Source: [Chlorobium] sp. 445 (GTDB taxonomy: Bacteria; Bacteroidota; Chlorobiia; Chlorobiales; Thermochlorobacteraceae). Taken from it: a stretch of DNA of 40,565 bases. Below are positions 27,092-36,306 of this stretch, one piece after another. The stretch's first letter is position 1, and each line of letters starts with the position of its first letter. The notes below the pieces were generated by a model. It did no database searches and had not been told where the DNA came from. It saw nothing but the letters and a program-made list of their open reading frames with translations. The position numbers were made by a program, and so were the translations under genes. The DNA is taken from NCBI GenBank assembly GCA_002763895.1, contig NSLH01000024.1, positions 1-40,565 on the forward strand. Direction: 5' to 3'.

Positions 27092-28213
27092 CTACTGCGC
27101 AGCATGACAAACATACGCCACATCAATTTGACTCACCCCACTAAACGATTTGCGCTCTGTTGTCGTAATCAGCGATTGACCCAGTGATTTCAAAATCTCG
27201 ATCAAGTCATTTGCACGCTCACGATCAAGCTCACTAAACACATCGTCGAGCAGGAAAATCGGCATTTCGCTAAGTCGTTCTCGAATATAAGCATGCTGAG
27301 CAAGTTTTAGACAAACAAGAAATGTTTTATGCTGTCCTTGCGAAGCATAGCGTTTGAGCGAATTACCGTTCATGAGAAACTCTAAATCATCGCGGTGCGG
27401 TCCGAGCAAAGTTTGACCCCGCCGACATTCTTCGGTGTGCAGAAGTTTGAATTTGAGCTGCAAGCCTGCCGCAATTTTATCCCTTTCTGCTGCATCCCCA
27501 ATTTCAATCTCCACGTCCATCTCGTAGTGCAATTCAGGCTCTTCGCTGAACGAGGCAAACTGTCGGTAAGCTGTTTTCAAATAACTTGAAAATTCTCTTG
27601 CAAACTTTATGCGCTCACAGACGACTGCTGCAGCAAGTCGGATCAGTTGCTCTGTCCACACCTCAAGCGACGAAAGTTGTGCTGAATTTGGACGCAGCTG
27701 CTGTTTGATTTCCGCAAGTAATCGATTGCGTTGATGGAGTGCACGCCTATAGGCAAGCAAGTCTTCAAGGTATGCACGATTGGTTTGCGAGATAGTATTG
27801 TCAAGAAAGCGTCGACGTTCTTGCGGTGCGCCTTGTACCAGCGCAAGGTCGTATGGAGAGAGTGCTATACATGGATATTCACCCACGATTTTGGAGAACT
27901 GTTCAAGTTCAGTACGATTGATGAACACGTGTTTGCCGGCTTGTTTTGAAAAATACACTCTCACACTGGAGTGCACACCCAAGTCGCTTTGCATCTCAGC
28001 TTCCACTTCAAAATGCTCGGCTCCAAATTGCAGGCATTCTGCATCGCTTGCGTCAATCAAGCTCTTTGTAAGGCAGGCAAAATGTGCAGCCTCCAAGATG
28101 TTCGTCTTGCCTACACCATTGCGCCCATAGAGGATATTGACGCCTGAATCCAGCGAAAGCAGCAGCGACGTATGCCGGCGAAAGTTTGTGAGATGTAAAG
28201 AAAGCAGTTTCAA
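27092..28213 (-). CDS. recF: DNA replication and repair protein RecF
   Basis: RecF is an SMC-like ATPase that helps load RecA at gaps. The 373-residue protein has Walker A GRNGVGKTN (30-38) and Walker B IFLLDDVFSELD (about 319-330), plus the RecF-type GPHRDDLEF segment. Length is normal. It precedes the DciA-like gene; dnaN, its usual neighbour, is 2.8 kb away beyond the SulP-carbonic anhydrase pair. A box-rich region lies upstream. Confidence 0.97.
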   Translation of the reverse strand: MKLLSLHLTNFRRHTSLLLSLDSGVNILYGRNGVGKTNILEAAHFACLTKSLIDASDAECLQFGAEHFEVEAEMQSDLGVHSSVRVYFSKQAGKHVFINRTELEQFSKIVGEYPCIALSPYDLALVQGAPQERRRFLDNTISQTNRAYLEDLLAYRRALHQRNRLLAEIKQQLRPNSAQLSSLEVWTEQLIRLAAAVVCERIKFAREFSSYLKTAYRQFASFSEEPELHYEMDVEIEIGDAAERDKIAAGLQLKFKLLHTEECRRGQTLLGPHRDDLEFLMNGNSLKRYASQGQHKTFLVCLKLAQHAYIRERLSEMPIFLLDDVFSELDRERANDLIEILKSLGQSLITTTERKSFSGVSQIDVAYVCHAAQ

Positions 28214-28618
28214 TGTCAGACTCTGAAAATTTTACCAAGGCTTCTTTTACTACAATGTCTTTCTTACGTGTCTATACATTTAAAACGTTTGAAGATATTG
28301 ACTATGTGGAAATGTGGAGAAAGTCTTTTTTATTACCACAACTCCTTGAAAAATAAGAGCTTGCGCGTAAAAACGACTGAATCGTCCTTGTGGATAGGAT
28401 GTGAAAAGCAGGTTTCTTTTCCACATACCATAGATTACAAGATCAAAATAACAATTGGTATTCACACCTGCATGGCTGTTCTTAACAGTCTATGCACGTA
28501 GATTTCACAGAGTTTTACACGTGGATAAAAGGGAAAGTTTTCCACGTGTTATCAAGAGTGTTTGCTGCCGATGATGTTCGGGAGTCTGTTAAACTAAGTA
28601 AGAAGTAGGAGTAACAAA
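28214..28618. other. Intergenic region with a second DnaA-box cluster
   Basis: This 405-base gap between the divergent recF and SulP genes holds no gene. It has TGTGGAAAT and TGTGGAGAA (28305-28321), TGTGGATAG (28389-28397), TTTTCCACA (28417-28425), CGTGGATAA (28520-28528) and TTTTCCACG (28538-28546). The last two form 9-base inverted arms ACACGTGGA/TCCACGTGT. All are one or two mismatches from TTATCCACA. The density suggests DnaA binding, for recF control or as a second origin lobe. Confidence 0.55.
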
Positions 28619-30274
28619 ATGACAGGCAAATATGAGTTTAAACCCGGACTAGCAGAAAACTTCAAGTACGATTTCCCCGCTGGTATTGTTGTTTTTCTTG
28701 TTGCTGTCCCACTGTGTTTAGGAATTGCGCTTGCCTCAAATGCGCCGCTCTTCTCTGGTCTAATTGCAGGGATTGTTGGGGGAATAATCGTGACGCTGTT
28801 TTCGGGCTCTGAACTTAGTGTGTCAGGACCTGCAGCAGGGCTAACGGTCATTGTAGCCTCTTCTATTGCAAAGTTAGGATCATTTGAAGCCTTCCTTGCA
28901 GCGGTTGTGATTGCTGGGGGCTTGCAAATTCTCTTCGGGGTAATGCAAGCAGGCGTGATTGGCGACTATGTACCAAACAGTGTTATCAAAGGCATGCTTG
29001 CAGCGATCGGTATCATTATCATTATCAAGCAATTTCCCTACGCGCTTGGGCATAGCACAGGGCAATACGACGACCGAGAAGATATTGAGTTCCTGCAGCA
29101 CTATGGAGAAGATAGTGCATTTGCTCAACTGATCGCGACGCTCTTTGATATTTCTCCTACTGCGACGCTGATTACCCTAATTTCCATTATCCTGCTGGTG
29201 GTATGGGAAAAGCCATTTCTGCAACGCTACTCATTTTTCAAAATTGTGCCCGGACCATTAGCGGTGGTGTTTCTGGGCATCATCATCAATCAACTCTTCA
29301 TTGCGCTTTTTCCAGAGGCGCCGAGTTTGCACCTAACGAAAGAAAAAGCGCAACTGGTGTCGCTCCCAGTGTTTGAGAATCCAACATATCTATTGCAGAG
29401 CCTGACGCTGCCTGATTTTAGTGCGCTGATGCGCAAAGATACATACATCGTTGCACTGACCTTGGCGGTCGTGGCAAGTCTGGAGACATTGCTCTCGGTG
29501 GAAGCAGTCGACAAACTTGATCCCTTCAAGCGGATATCAGATACAGATAAAGAACTGCGGGCACAAGGTATAGGTAACATTGTGTCAGGGCTGTTAGGGG
29601 GATTGCCAATGACGGCAGTGATTGTGCGTTCATCGGCAAATATCTATGCTGGCGCGCGCACACGCACTTCCGCCTTTGTGCATGGTGTCTTCCTCCTCCT
29701 TGCAGTAGCGCTGATTCCAAATGTGCTCAACATGATTCCGCTGGCAAGTCTTGCCGCAATTCTCATCACTGTGGGCTACAAACTTGCAAGCGTCAAGCTC
29801 TTCAAAGCGATGTATAAAACTGGGGGCGAACAGTTCTTAGCGTTTATCACTACTATCATTGCTATCGTCTTTACAGACTTGCTGATTGGGATTTTCATTG
29901 GTTCAGCCGTGGCAATCTTCTTTGTGCTAAGAGTATATCATCACTCCGCAATTACGATGATAAATCAAGACAATTACTATCTCATTCGCTTCAATAAAGA
30001 TATGTCGTTTGTCAATAAGGCAGAACTGAAAGAGCAACTGGCAAAAATTCCAGATAACTCGCTTGTGATTATCGAAGGCACAAAGGCTGTATTTATTGAT
30101 AGAGATATTTACGAAGTAGTTGACGACTTCCGAGAAGCAGGCAAGTATCGCAACATCACCGTAGAGCTCAAATACATGGATTCAAAGTCTCTCCCGCTGT
30201 TCCCAGATTTTAACAAAAATGACAAAAGGAGACTGAAAAATGGAGTCGTACAAGAAACTGCTTCTGGCAAATAA
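28619..30274 (+). CDS. SulP-family anion transporter, probable bicarbonate transporter
   Basis: The 551-residue membrane protein has the SulP layout: an N-terminal transport domain of about 12 helices ([21 protein letters not shown] at the start, [22 protein letters not shown] in the middle) and a C-terminal cytoplasmic STAS-like domain (about 450-535). The family carries sulfate, bicarbonate or other anions. Here the next gene, overlapping by 35 bases, is a beta-carbonic anhydrase, which strongly suggests bicarbonate import. The ATG has TAGGAG upstream. The gene interrupts the dnaN-recF interval. Confidence 0.9.
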   Translation: MTGKYEFKPGLAENFKYDFPAGIVVFLVAVPLCLGIALASNAPLFSGLIAGIVGGIIVTLFSGSELSVSGPAAGLTVIVASSIAKLGSFEAFLAAVVIAGGLQILFGVMQAGVIGDYVPNSVIKGMLAAIGIIIIIKQFPYALGHSTGQYDDREDIEFLQHYGEDSAFAQLIATLFDISPTATLITLISIILLVVWEKPFLQRYSFFKIVPGPLAVVFLGIIINQLFIALFPEAPSLHLTKEKAQLVSLPVFENPTYLLQSLTLPDFSALMRKDTYIVALTLAVVASLETLLSVEAVDKLDPFKRISDTDKELRAQGIGNIVSGLLGGLPMTAVIVRSSANIYAGARTRTSAFVHGVFLLLAVALIPNVLNMIPLASLAAILITVGYKLASVKLFKAMYKTGGEQFLAFITTIIAIVFTDLLIGIFIGSAVAIFFVLRVYHHSAITMINQDNYYLIRFNKDMSFVNKAELKEQLAKIPDNSLVIIEGTKAVFIDRDIYEVVDDFREAGKYRNITVELKYMDSKSLPLFPDFNKNDKRRLKNGVVQETASGK

Positions 30275-30971
30275 AGCATGGGCAAAGGAAAAGCTGGATA
30301 TCCGTCCTGACTACTTTGAGAAGATGGCGCGTAACCAAACTCCAGAGTTCTTGTGGATAGGTTGTGCTGATAGTCGAGTGCCTGCTGAAGAGATTACGGG
30401 AACGGAGCCAGGAGAACTCTTCGTGCATCGCAATATTGCTAATCTTGTGATTCACACTGACTTTAACATGCTAAGCGTCCTGCAATATGCCGTCGAAGTC
30501 TTGAAAGTTAAACATGTGATTGTATGCGGGCACTACAACTGCGGTGGCGTCAAAAACGCGATGGGGCATCAAAGTCTAGGACTGATTAACAAGTGGTTGC
30601 GTCACATCAAAGATGTCTATCGATTTCATGCGGCGGAGCTGGAGGCAATTCAAGATGAAGAGCAACGCTATCGTCGGCTCATTGAGCTCAATGTGATTGA
30701 ACAACTGCGAAACATCGCAGAAACTTCATTCGTGCAGCGTGCGTGGCACTTTGAGGGTCGCCCGTATCTACATGGATGGGTGTACGATATAGAAACAGGT
30801 TTGCTCAAAGAGCTTACAATGATGCAGCCTAATGCGGAACTCTACGACATCTATCGATATGACTTTTCAATAGAACGTGGTAAGGGTAGAGTCAATGAAT
30901 TTGGGGTGTCAAACCAGATCACGAATGGGGAGAAAACCCTAAACACAGTGCCCGAACCCTCTCACCACTAA
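30240..30971 (+). CDS. Beta-carbonic anhydrase
   Basis: This enzyme interconverts CO2 and bicarbonate. The 243-residue protein has the beta-class zinc site Cys42-x-Asp44-x-Arg46 ([12 protein letters not shown]) and His98-x2-Cys101 (VCGHYNCGG), plus RNIANLV. The C-terminal tail after about residue 205 is an extra polar segment. It begins inside the end of the SulP gene (35-base overlap), so translation is coupled. Cytoplasmic location and the partner suggest that it equilibrates imported bicarbonate. Confidence 0.96.
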   Translation: MESYKKLLLANKAWAKEKLDIRPDYFEKMARNQTPEFLWIGCADSRVPAEEITGTEPGELFVHRNIANLVIHTDFNMLSVLQYAVEVLKVKHVIVCGHYNCGGVKNAMGHQSLGLINKWLRHIKDVYRFHAAELEAIQDEEQRYRRLIELNVIEQLRNIAETSFVQRAWHFEGRPYLHGWVYDIETGLLKELTMMQPNAELYDIYRYDFSIERGKGRVNEFGVSNQITNGEKTLNTVPEPSHH

Positions 30972-30982
30972 ATACAATGAGC

Positions 30983-31006
30983 AAGGGCAGGCACGAGTCT
31001 GCCCTT
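30983..31006. terminator. Hairpin between convergent carbonic anhydrase and dnaN genes
   Basis: An 8-base perfect stem AAGGGCAG/CTGCCCTT with an 8-base loop sits between the two stop codons. No T run follows in either direction, so termination may be inefficient or Rho-assisted. Confidence 0.45.
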
Positions 31007-31055
31007 ATCACTTCAAAATGTAACTTTACTTTTCTGCAACCCCAATACGCTTCGT

Positions 31056-32186
31056 TCAAACATTAAGCCGGACAGGCATCACAAGGATAAGATGCGTGTC
31101 AAGTGGTTTACCTTGATGAATTGGTTTGACGATAGCAGCGCGCGTAGGCGTACTAAACTCAAATAAGGCTTCTTCAGTGTCGAGATGTGCCAAGGCATCT
31201 TCAAGAAACTTGGCATTGAAGCCAATTAGCAAATTTTCTTTGAAGTTGCACGGTACAGTCTCTTCTGCTGATGCGCCTTCATCGGCATTTTCAGCCGAGA
31301 CCCTAACTGTATCTGCCTCAAGTTGAAGCCGCACATCGCCGCGTGAAGAAAACCGGGCGACGCGCTTAACCGTTGAAGCTAAGCTTGCCCGATTGACAAT
31401 CATTTTCTTGTCGTTCTCTAATGGGATGACAGCTTCGTAGTTTGGATAATTTTCAGCGATGAGGCTTGCTGTTAATGCCGTTTCTCCAAACTTGAATTGA
31501 ATGCGTGCCTCTTTTGTCGCAATAGAAATCTCAACAGTATCTTCATCGCCGAGGGACTTTTGCACGATGCTAAAGACGCGCGAAGGTACAATGACCTTAA
31601 GTTTTTCTTTTGCACCCGTCTCAATTGGTTGAGTATAGCGCGAGAGTCGATGTCCATCGGTGGAGACAGCACGAAGTTGCTGCGCTTCAAGTTCCAGCAA
31701 AACCCCCATCATGGCAGGACGCATGCTATCTAAACTCACCGCAAAGAGTGTCTTGTTGGCAATATCCTTAAACTCTTTGCTGCTTAGCGAAAAGGAAAGG
31801 TCGAAGTCAAGTTTCTTTTCGGTGCGTTCCTGACGCTCGCTGCTACCTGAAATCTTGTATTTGCCACGACCTGTATCAATCATGAAGTTGACTTCGCCTT
31901 CGGCATCTTTCTTTTTGGTTTCGAACTCTGCTTTGCTATCGGGCAAGCTGCGAAGAATGTCGTGAAGGCGTCGTGCATTAAGCAAGACGGTGCCTTTATC
32001 GCCCGACTCTGTAGTAAGAGAGGTTGCAAAAGAGATGTCACCATCGGTCGTAAAGAGTGAAAGTTTTTTCTTTTCGAGTGTGAGCAGAATGCTCTCGAAC
32101 TTGAAGTCTGTAGCTTTGGGTGGAAGTGCGAGCACCGCATTACTGACGGCGTCTGCAAAAGGTTTTAATTCAACTGTAAATTTCAT
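31056..32186 (-). CDS. dnaN: DNA polymerase III sliding clamp (beta subunit)
   Basis: The clamp dimer encircles DNA and tethers polymerase. The 376-residue protein starts MKFTVELKPFADAVSNAV; three repeated clamp folds follow (about 1-120, 125-245, 250-376), with SSKEFKDIANKTLFAVSLDS near 130-150 and DGHRLSRYTQPI about residue 180. The C-terminus HLILVMPVRL is typical. An open stretch upstream of 32186 is not homologous. dnaN is separated from dnaA by 12 kb, unlike the dnaA-dnaN order of many bacteria. Confidence 0.97.
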   Translation of the reverse strand: MKFTVELKPFADAVSNAVLALPPKATDFKFESILLTLEKKKLSLFTTDGDISFATSLTTESGDKGTVLLNARRLHDILRSLPDSKAEFETKKKDAEGEVNFMIDTGRGKYKISGSSERQERTEKKLDFDLSFSLSSKEFKDIANKTLFAVSLDSMRPAMMGVLLELEAQQLRAVSTDGHRLSRYTQPIETGAKEKLKVIVPSRVFSIVQKSLGDEDTVEISIATKEARIQFKFGETALTASLIAENYPNYEAVIPLENDKKMIVNRASLASTVKRVARFSSRGDVRLQLEADTVRVSAENADEGASAEETVPCNFKENLLIGFNAKFLEDALAHLDTEEALFEFSTPTRAAIVKPIHQGKPLDTHLILVMPVRLNV

Positions 32187-32323
32187 TGCGTTGAAATAAG
32201 CAAGATTATTGCCTGCAATGAGTGTCAGGCTTGAAATTCTTTTGCAAAAAAAGAAATGATGCGAAGATAGTGATTTATGCGCAGATTCCCAGCTAGAATG
32301 CAAGGCAGCTTATTCAATGTATG

Positions 32324-33325
32324 CTACGATGTAGGTTCCCAGATAAACTTGCCTGCACGATTGATGTAGCCAATGCGCCGTCCTTCGTGAACTCTCGCAA
32401 TACCATCTTTGAAAGGCTCAATATGATCGAAGCGTGGAGCGAGAATTTCATTACCACCTTTGTCAATAAGTCCCCACTTCCCTTGCTTTTTGACAGCAGC
32501 ATAGCCTTCAGAGAACTCTCGTGCACCTTCAAACTCAATCGGAATAACAATTTTACCGCTTTTGTTAGCATAACCCCATTTGAGTGCACCAGATGAATCT
32601 TTAAGTGCAACAGGCGCCAGCCCCTCACTGAACGAACCGCATTGCTCAAAAGTTGGTGGAATGCGAAAGGTGCCATCAGGGTTAATAAATCCCCACTTAC
32701 CATTCAAATTCACCGCAGCAAGGCTATCTGAAAACTCACGCGCCAGATCGAAACGAGGACTAATTACAAGTGTGCCTGTTTTATCGATGTAACCAAACTG
32801 ATTGCCGATTTTCACCCAGGCAAGACCTTGTGAGAACGACCATGCCATATCGAACTGTGGTTTAATGGCGTACAATCCAAGCGGGGTGATATAACCCCAC
32901 TTGCCACCTTCCTTTACAGCGGCAAGTCCTTCGGAGAAGCGCAATCCATCTTCAAAGCGCGCGGAAATGACAATGTCACCTGTCTTATCCAAGTAACCAA
33001 TATTTTTGCCAATGCGTACTTGTGCTAAGTTTTCAGAGAAATTCCACGCCGAAAGGAACTGTGGTTTAATCACCTCGCGACCGGTGCTGGCATCAATAAA
33101 TCCGAACTTTTCACCGTTCTCGATGACAAGTGCTAAGCCCTCGCATACATCGCCAGCATCGGTATAAATCGGCTCAACAATTTTTTGACCTGTCTCATCA
33201 ATAAACCCAAATCGGTCGCCAAGCCGAATTGGGAGCAACTTGCCGTTTGGTTTTGGGCGAGCATCGCAAGAGAGAAGAAGCGTAGAAAAAAGTATGCTAA
33301 ATGCAAACCAAGAAAAAATGCGCAT
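32324..33325 (-). CDS. WG-repeat lipoprotein
   Basis: The 333-residue protein has a lipoprotein signal peptide (hydrophobic 5-18, lipobox LLLSC, Cys20). The rest is about nine WG-type repeats of roughly 35 residues, each with a GFID/GYID-like core (for example KWGYITPLG, QFGYIDKTG, KWGFINPDG, KWGLIDKGG). WG repeats form a beta-propeller-like or solenoid scaffold and probably bind partners or ligands at the cell envelope. It follows the metallopeptidase-like gene by only 14 bases, so the two likely form an operon. Confidence 0.88.
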   Translation of the reverse strand: MRIFSWFAFSILFSTLLLSCDARPKPNGKLLPIRLGDRFGFIDETGQKIVEPIYTDAGDVCEGLALVIENGEKFGFIDASTGREVIKPQFLSAWNFSENLAQVRIGKNIGYLDKTGDIVISARFEDGLRFSEGLAAVKEGGKWGYITPLGLYAIKPQFDMAWSFSQGLAWVKIGNQFGYIDKTGTLVISPRFDLAREFSDSLAAVNLNGKWGFINPDGTFRIPPTFEQCGSFSEGLAPVALKDSSGALKWGYANKSGKIVIPIEFEGAREFSEGYAAVKKQGKWGLIDKGGNEILAPRFDHIEPFKDGIARVHEGRRIGYINRAGKFIWEPTS

Positions 33326-33339
33326 AGCTTGTGAAGGAA

Positions 33340-34527
33340 TTAATTAAGCGGATAATTCACAGCTTTAAGCATCTCATAGAATTTTTCTGCAGGGTTGCTT
33401 GACTGATTTAGCTGTTGCATCACGAGTGCTTTGCCAATTGGATAGGTGAGCATATAGGTGCGATAGTCAGTGTCGCGCAGGCGTGCAATCACGCGATGCA
33501 ACAGCTCATCTTCACTAGGCGAAAAGCGACGTAGATATGCAAAAACAGTATCGTCATCAGCCTGTTGTTCATGCACAAGCAAGGCAGCATTGATAATGGA
33601 TTTGCGACCGAGTTCCTGCAACACGCTTAAAATCTCAGCATCACGTTCGCTCAAGGGACAATGATGCAACTCACTGTGTGCATTTAGCCAAGCAACACTG
33701 GCAGCGATATCACCAACAATAAGATGTTCTGCAGCCTCAGCAAGACCTTCTGCAAGCAAACTTGCTGGCGTGCCAAGCAAACTGATAGAAAATTCGTCAT
33801 ATCCTAACTTCTCAACAAGTTCTGCTTCCTTGACAATGGCTTCAGTGTGATGACCGCAAAAAGCTTCGTGAGTTGTCGTGTGCAAAAGATTCCAAATCGT
33901 GGTTGGGACATCAATGTTAAGTTCATAGAGTGAGAGAAACTTTCCTTTATACCAGTGATAGCCTGCCCAAGGTTTATTTCGCACCAAGCGGACTTCAATG
34001 TGATTTTCAGGTAATGGAAAAAGTCTGTGAGCAAGTTCTTTCGTTTCACGAATGGCGACGGTGAGAAATCGCTCAATAGCTTCTCCTTGTAACTCAAAAC
34101 GTTTGCGCCAGCGAACGAACCGCTCTGAGAGTGAACCCTGACCCTCTAAGAGATGCTCAAGTGTATCGATGTGAGCAGAAAGTTCAGCGTCATCCTGCCA
34201 TGCGATGTGCTGTATGCCTAAGCAAAGGCGAGCTTCCTCACGAAAGGGAAAAGTATGCCCCAGCTTTTTTTCTATCATGGTATGCAGCGCCAAGGTTTGG
34301 GCACGAAGATACTGTGCACGGTCACCTTGCTCATGCTCGAGTGCTGCTAAGATAGCTTCTGCCTGCTGATGCAAAGACTCAAGTGGAACAGGAGGAACTT
34401 GTGCGAGGCGCTCACGCCACACAGCAGCCTTGCCATAAGCGGCATCAACGACACCGGGCTGGTGCTTATCGAAGTGCAAGGCAAGCTGTATGTAAGGTGC
34501 GACGATGTCTGAAAATGAAGCGTTCAT
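33340..34527 (-). CDS. Putative metallopeptidase-like protein with HExxxGHH motif
   Basis: The 395-residue protein is not clearly assigned, but residues 220-227 read HEAFCGHH, the HEAxxGHH pattern of DUF885-type gluzincin peptidases, and Glu260/Glu264 lie about 40 residues later (LLAEGLAEAAEH) where a third zinc ligand is expected. The first 200 residues are mainly helical with many Glu and Gln. No signal peptide is visible, so it is probably cytoplasmic. The ATG at 34527 gives a normal start (MNASFSDIVAPYI). It is divergent from the short-chain dehydrogenase and leads into the WG lipoprotein gene. Proteolysis is inferred from the motif only. Confidence 0.65.
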   Translation of the reverse strand: MNASFSDIVAPYIQLALHFDKHQPGVVDAAYGKAAVWRERLAQVPPVPLESLHQQAEAILAALEHEQGDRAQYLRAQTLALHTMIEKKLGHTFPFREEARLCLGIQHIAWQDDAELSAHIDTLEHLLEGQGSLSERFVRWRKRFELQGEAIERFLTVAIRETKELAHRLFPLPENHIEVRLVRNKPWAGYHWYKGKFLSLYELNIDVPTTIWNLLHTTTHEAFCGHHTEAIVKEAELVEKLGYDEFSISLLGTPASLLAEGLAEAAEHLIVGDIAASVAWLNAHSELHHCPLSERDAEILSVLQELGRKSIINAALLVHEQQADDDTVFAYLRRFSPSEDELLHRVIARLRDTDYRTYMLTYPIGKALVMQQLNQSSNPAEKFYEMLKAVNYPLN

Positions 34528-34543
34528 AAGATGAGCAAAATGA

Positions 34544-34574
34544 TTGCAAGATACATCGCTACCATCTATTTTTG
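34544..34574 (+). promoter_or_regulatory. Short-chain dehydrogenase promoter
   Basis: TTG (34544-34546), a 20-base spacer and TATTTTTG (34567-34574), ending 34 bases before the ATG at 34609. Confidence 0.65.
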
Positions 34575-34608
34575 AAGCCTTATTGAAGATTTCAACGATA
34601 CACACTCA

Positions 34609-35379
34609 ATGGGTTTTACACTCATCACGGGTGCTTCAACAGGCATCGGAGCAGAATTTGCAAAGCAATATGCTGCAAAAAAGAAATCACTGATTCTTGT
34701 AGCACGCTCACAAGATAAACTTTGCACACTTGCACAAGACTTGCAACAAGCCTTTGGTATTGAGGTCAAAACCTTCGCACAAGATTTATCAAAGCCTGAC
34801 GGTGCAGAGCGTGTCTTTGAATTTTGCAAAGCGCAAAATGTAGAGATTGACTTGCTTATCAATAATGCTGGTGTAGGGCTCTCGCAGAAGTTCCAGTATC
34901 AGCAGCTTGCAGAAATCGAGTCCATGATTCGCCTGAATCTGCTGACGACAGTCAAACTCACGCATCTACTTTTACCAGAGTTTTTGGCAAGGAAACAAGG
35001 CGGGATTATCAATGTCGCATCGGTTGCTGCGTTTCAAGGCACACCAAATATGTGCGTCTATGCTGCAACAAAAGCCTTTTTGCTTTCTTTTTCTGAAGCT
35101 TTAGCAGAGGAACTGCATGGCAGTGGAGTGCGTGTGATGGTGCTCTGTCCCGGTGGCACAGCCACACGTTTCTTCCAAAATGCAGGCTATAAACAAGAGA
35201 GATTCAAACTTCCACTGCAAACTCCGAGCGAGGTTGTCAAGGTAGGTATTGCTGCTTTTGAGCGCGGAAAGACCTGTGTCATCTCTGGCTGGCTTAACAA
35301 AGCACTGGTTTTTGCAGAGCGCTTTACACCACGCTGGCTGAATACCAGACTCGCTGGTGTGTTTGTTGGTGAGATTTGA
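34609..35379 (+). CDS. Short-chain dehydrogenase/reductase
   Basis: The 256-residue protein has TGASTGIG (7-14), NNAG (85-88) and the catalytic Ser138, Tyr151 and Lys155 (YAATKAF), so it is an NAD(P)-dependent oxidoreductase of the classical SDR type. The C-terminal part (KTCVISGWLNKALVFAERF) recalls DltE/YqjQ-like reductases of lipid substrates, but the substrate is unknown. It is a single gene with its own promoter, between two minus-strand genes. Confidence 0.9.
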   Translation: MGFTLITGASTGIGAEFAKQYAAKKKSLILVARSQDKLCTLAQDLQQAFGIEVKTFAQDLSKPDGAERVFEFCKAQNVEIDLLINNAGVGLSQKFQYQQLAEIESMIRLNLLTTVKLTHLLLPEFLARKQGGIINVASVAAFQGTPNMCVYAATKAFLLSFSEALAEELHGSGVRVMVLCPGGTATRFFQNAGYKQERFKLPLQTPSEVVKVGIAAFERGKTCVISGWLNKALVFAERFTPRWLNTRLAGVFVGEI

Positions 35380-35430
35380 GGACAGACAAAATAGACAGGT
35401 ATCTCTACTGCAGTGTTGCAGGCATGAAAA

Positions 35431-36204
35431 CTAATTGTGTAGTTCTGCCATGAACTCTTCTTCAATCTGTCTCATCTTTCTGCCAATAATAGCATAGTAA
35501 TAAATCGGTATGCCGTCAATCGAGAGGCGGTGGCGGTATCGTTCCAAATGATACAGATTAAGGTAATCGCTTAAGATTAGCCGCTTGATGAATGTTGAGA
35601 AACCGCTGTTGTCCTTTTGGCTTAAGAATGTCTCTTTAATGTTGAAGGCGATCCAGCCGTTTTCTTCTATGAGGTTAAACGCATTTGCAAACGCCTTGGG
35701 CGGTATATCTCCAAATCCTAAAGCCGCTACCGTGGTCATACAATCAAAATGCCATTGTTGCAATTGAATCAATTCTTCAGGCTGCATCTCGGTAAGATTC
35801 ACTACAAAATACTCATCGTAGACTGCAGGTCGGTCACGTTCAGCAGCATGTTTAGCTTCAGGCAGAATGTCGATACCAACCAGTCGTGCTACACCATACT
35901 CCATCAAGACCTCACCCATCATACCATTACCAGCGCCGACGTCTAAGACTCTAAGTTGTGTGAAGTATGCACCAGATTCTTCTACCGTCTTTTTAAGCAA
36001 TGCGCCAACTTTTTGTGGGGATTGACATTTGAGGCGCTGATAAAAGAGCTGTTCGTAAAGTCCAGCATGTCGATATATCTCGGCGTAGTCGTGGAAGCGA
36101 ACCTTTTTTTCGCCTTCGGCAGTCTCCAAGAAGAAATAAGCCTCATCTTGCGCCAGTTGAAAGGGTTCATTTGGGGGAAGTTTCAATGCATATTTTTGTC
36201 TCAT
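35431..36204 (-). CDS. SAM-dependent methyltransferase
   Basis: The 257-residue protein has a Rossmann-type methyltransferase core: motif I VLDVGAGNGMMGE (86-98), motif II VGIDILPEAK (about 114) and DCMTTVAALGFGDIPP (about 158) with the acidic and aromatic residues expected. The first 80 residues form a helical region rich in Tyr and Phe and may bind substrate. No substrate family can be named. It starts near the 3' end of the ArsA-like gene, on the same strand. Confidence 0.8.
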   Translation of the reverse strand: MRQKYALKLPPNEPFQLAQDEAYFFLETAEGEKKVRFHDYAEIYRHAGLYEQLFYQRLKCQSPQKVGALLKKTVEESGAYFTQLRVLDVGAGNGMMGEVLMEYGVARLVGIDILPEAKHAAERDRPAVYDEYFVVNLTEMQPEELIQLQQWHFDCMTTVAALGFGDIPPKAFANAFNLIEENGWIAFNIKETFLSQKDNSGFSTFIKRLILSDYLNLYHLERYRHRLSIDGIPIYYYAIIGRKMRQIEEEFMAELHN

Positions 36205-36306
36205 TACGCTGTTAATCTTTTCAAGTCCTTCTCAAAAAAACGAAAAGCAGAGTAGGAAAGTTCAGTTTGCAGTGGTGCGCGACGTCAAAGCAGCTAGGCA
36301 CAATCC

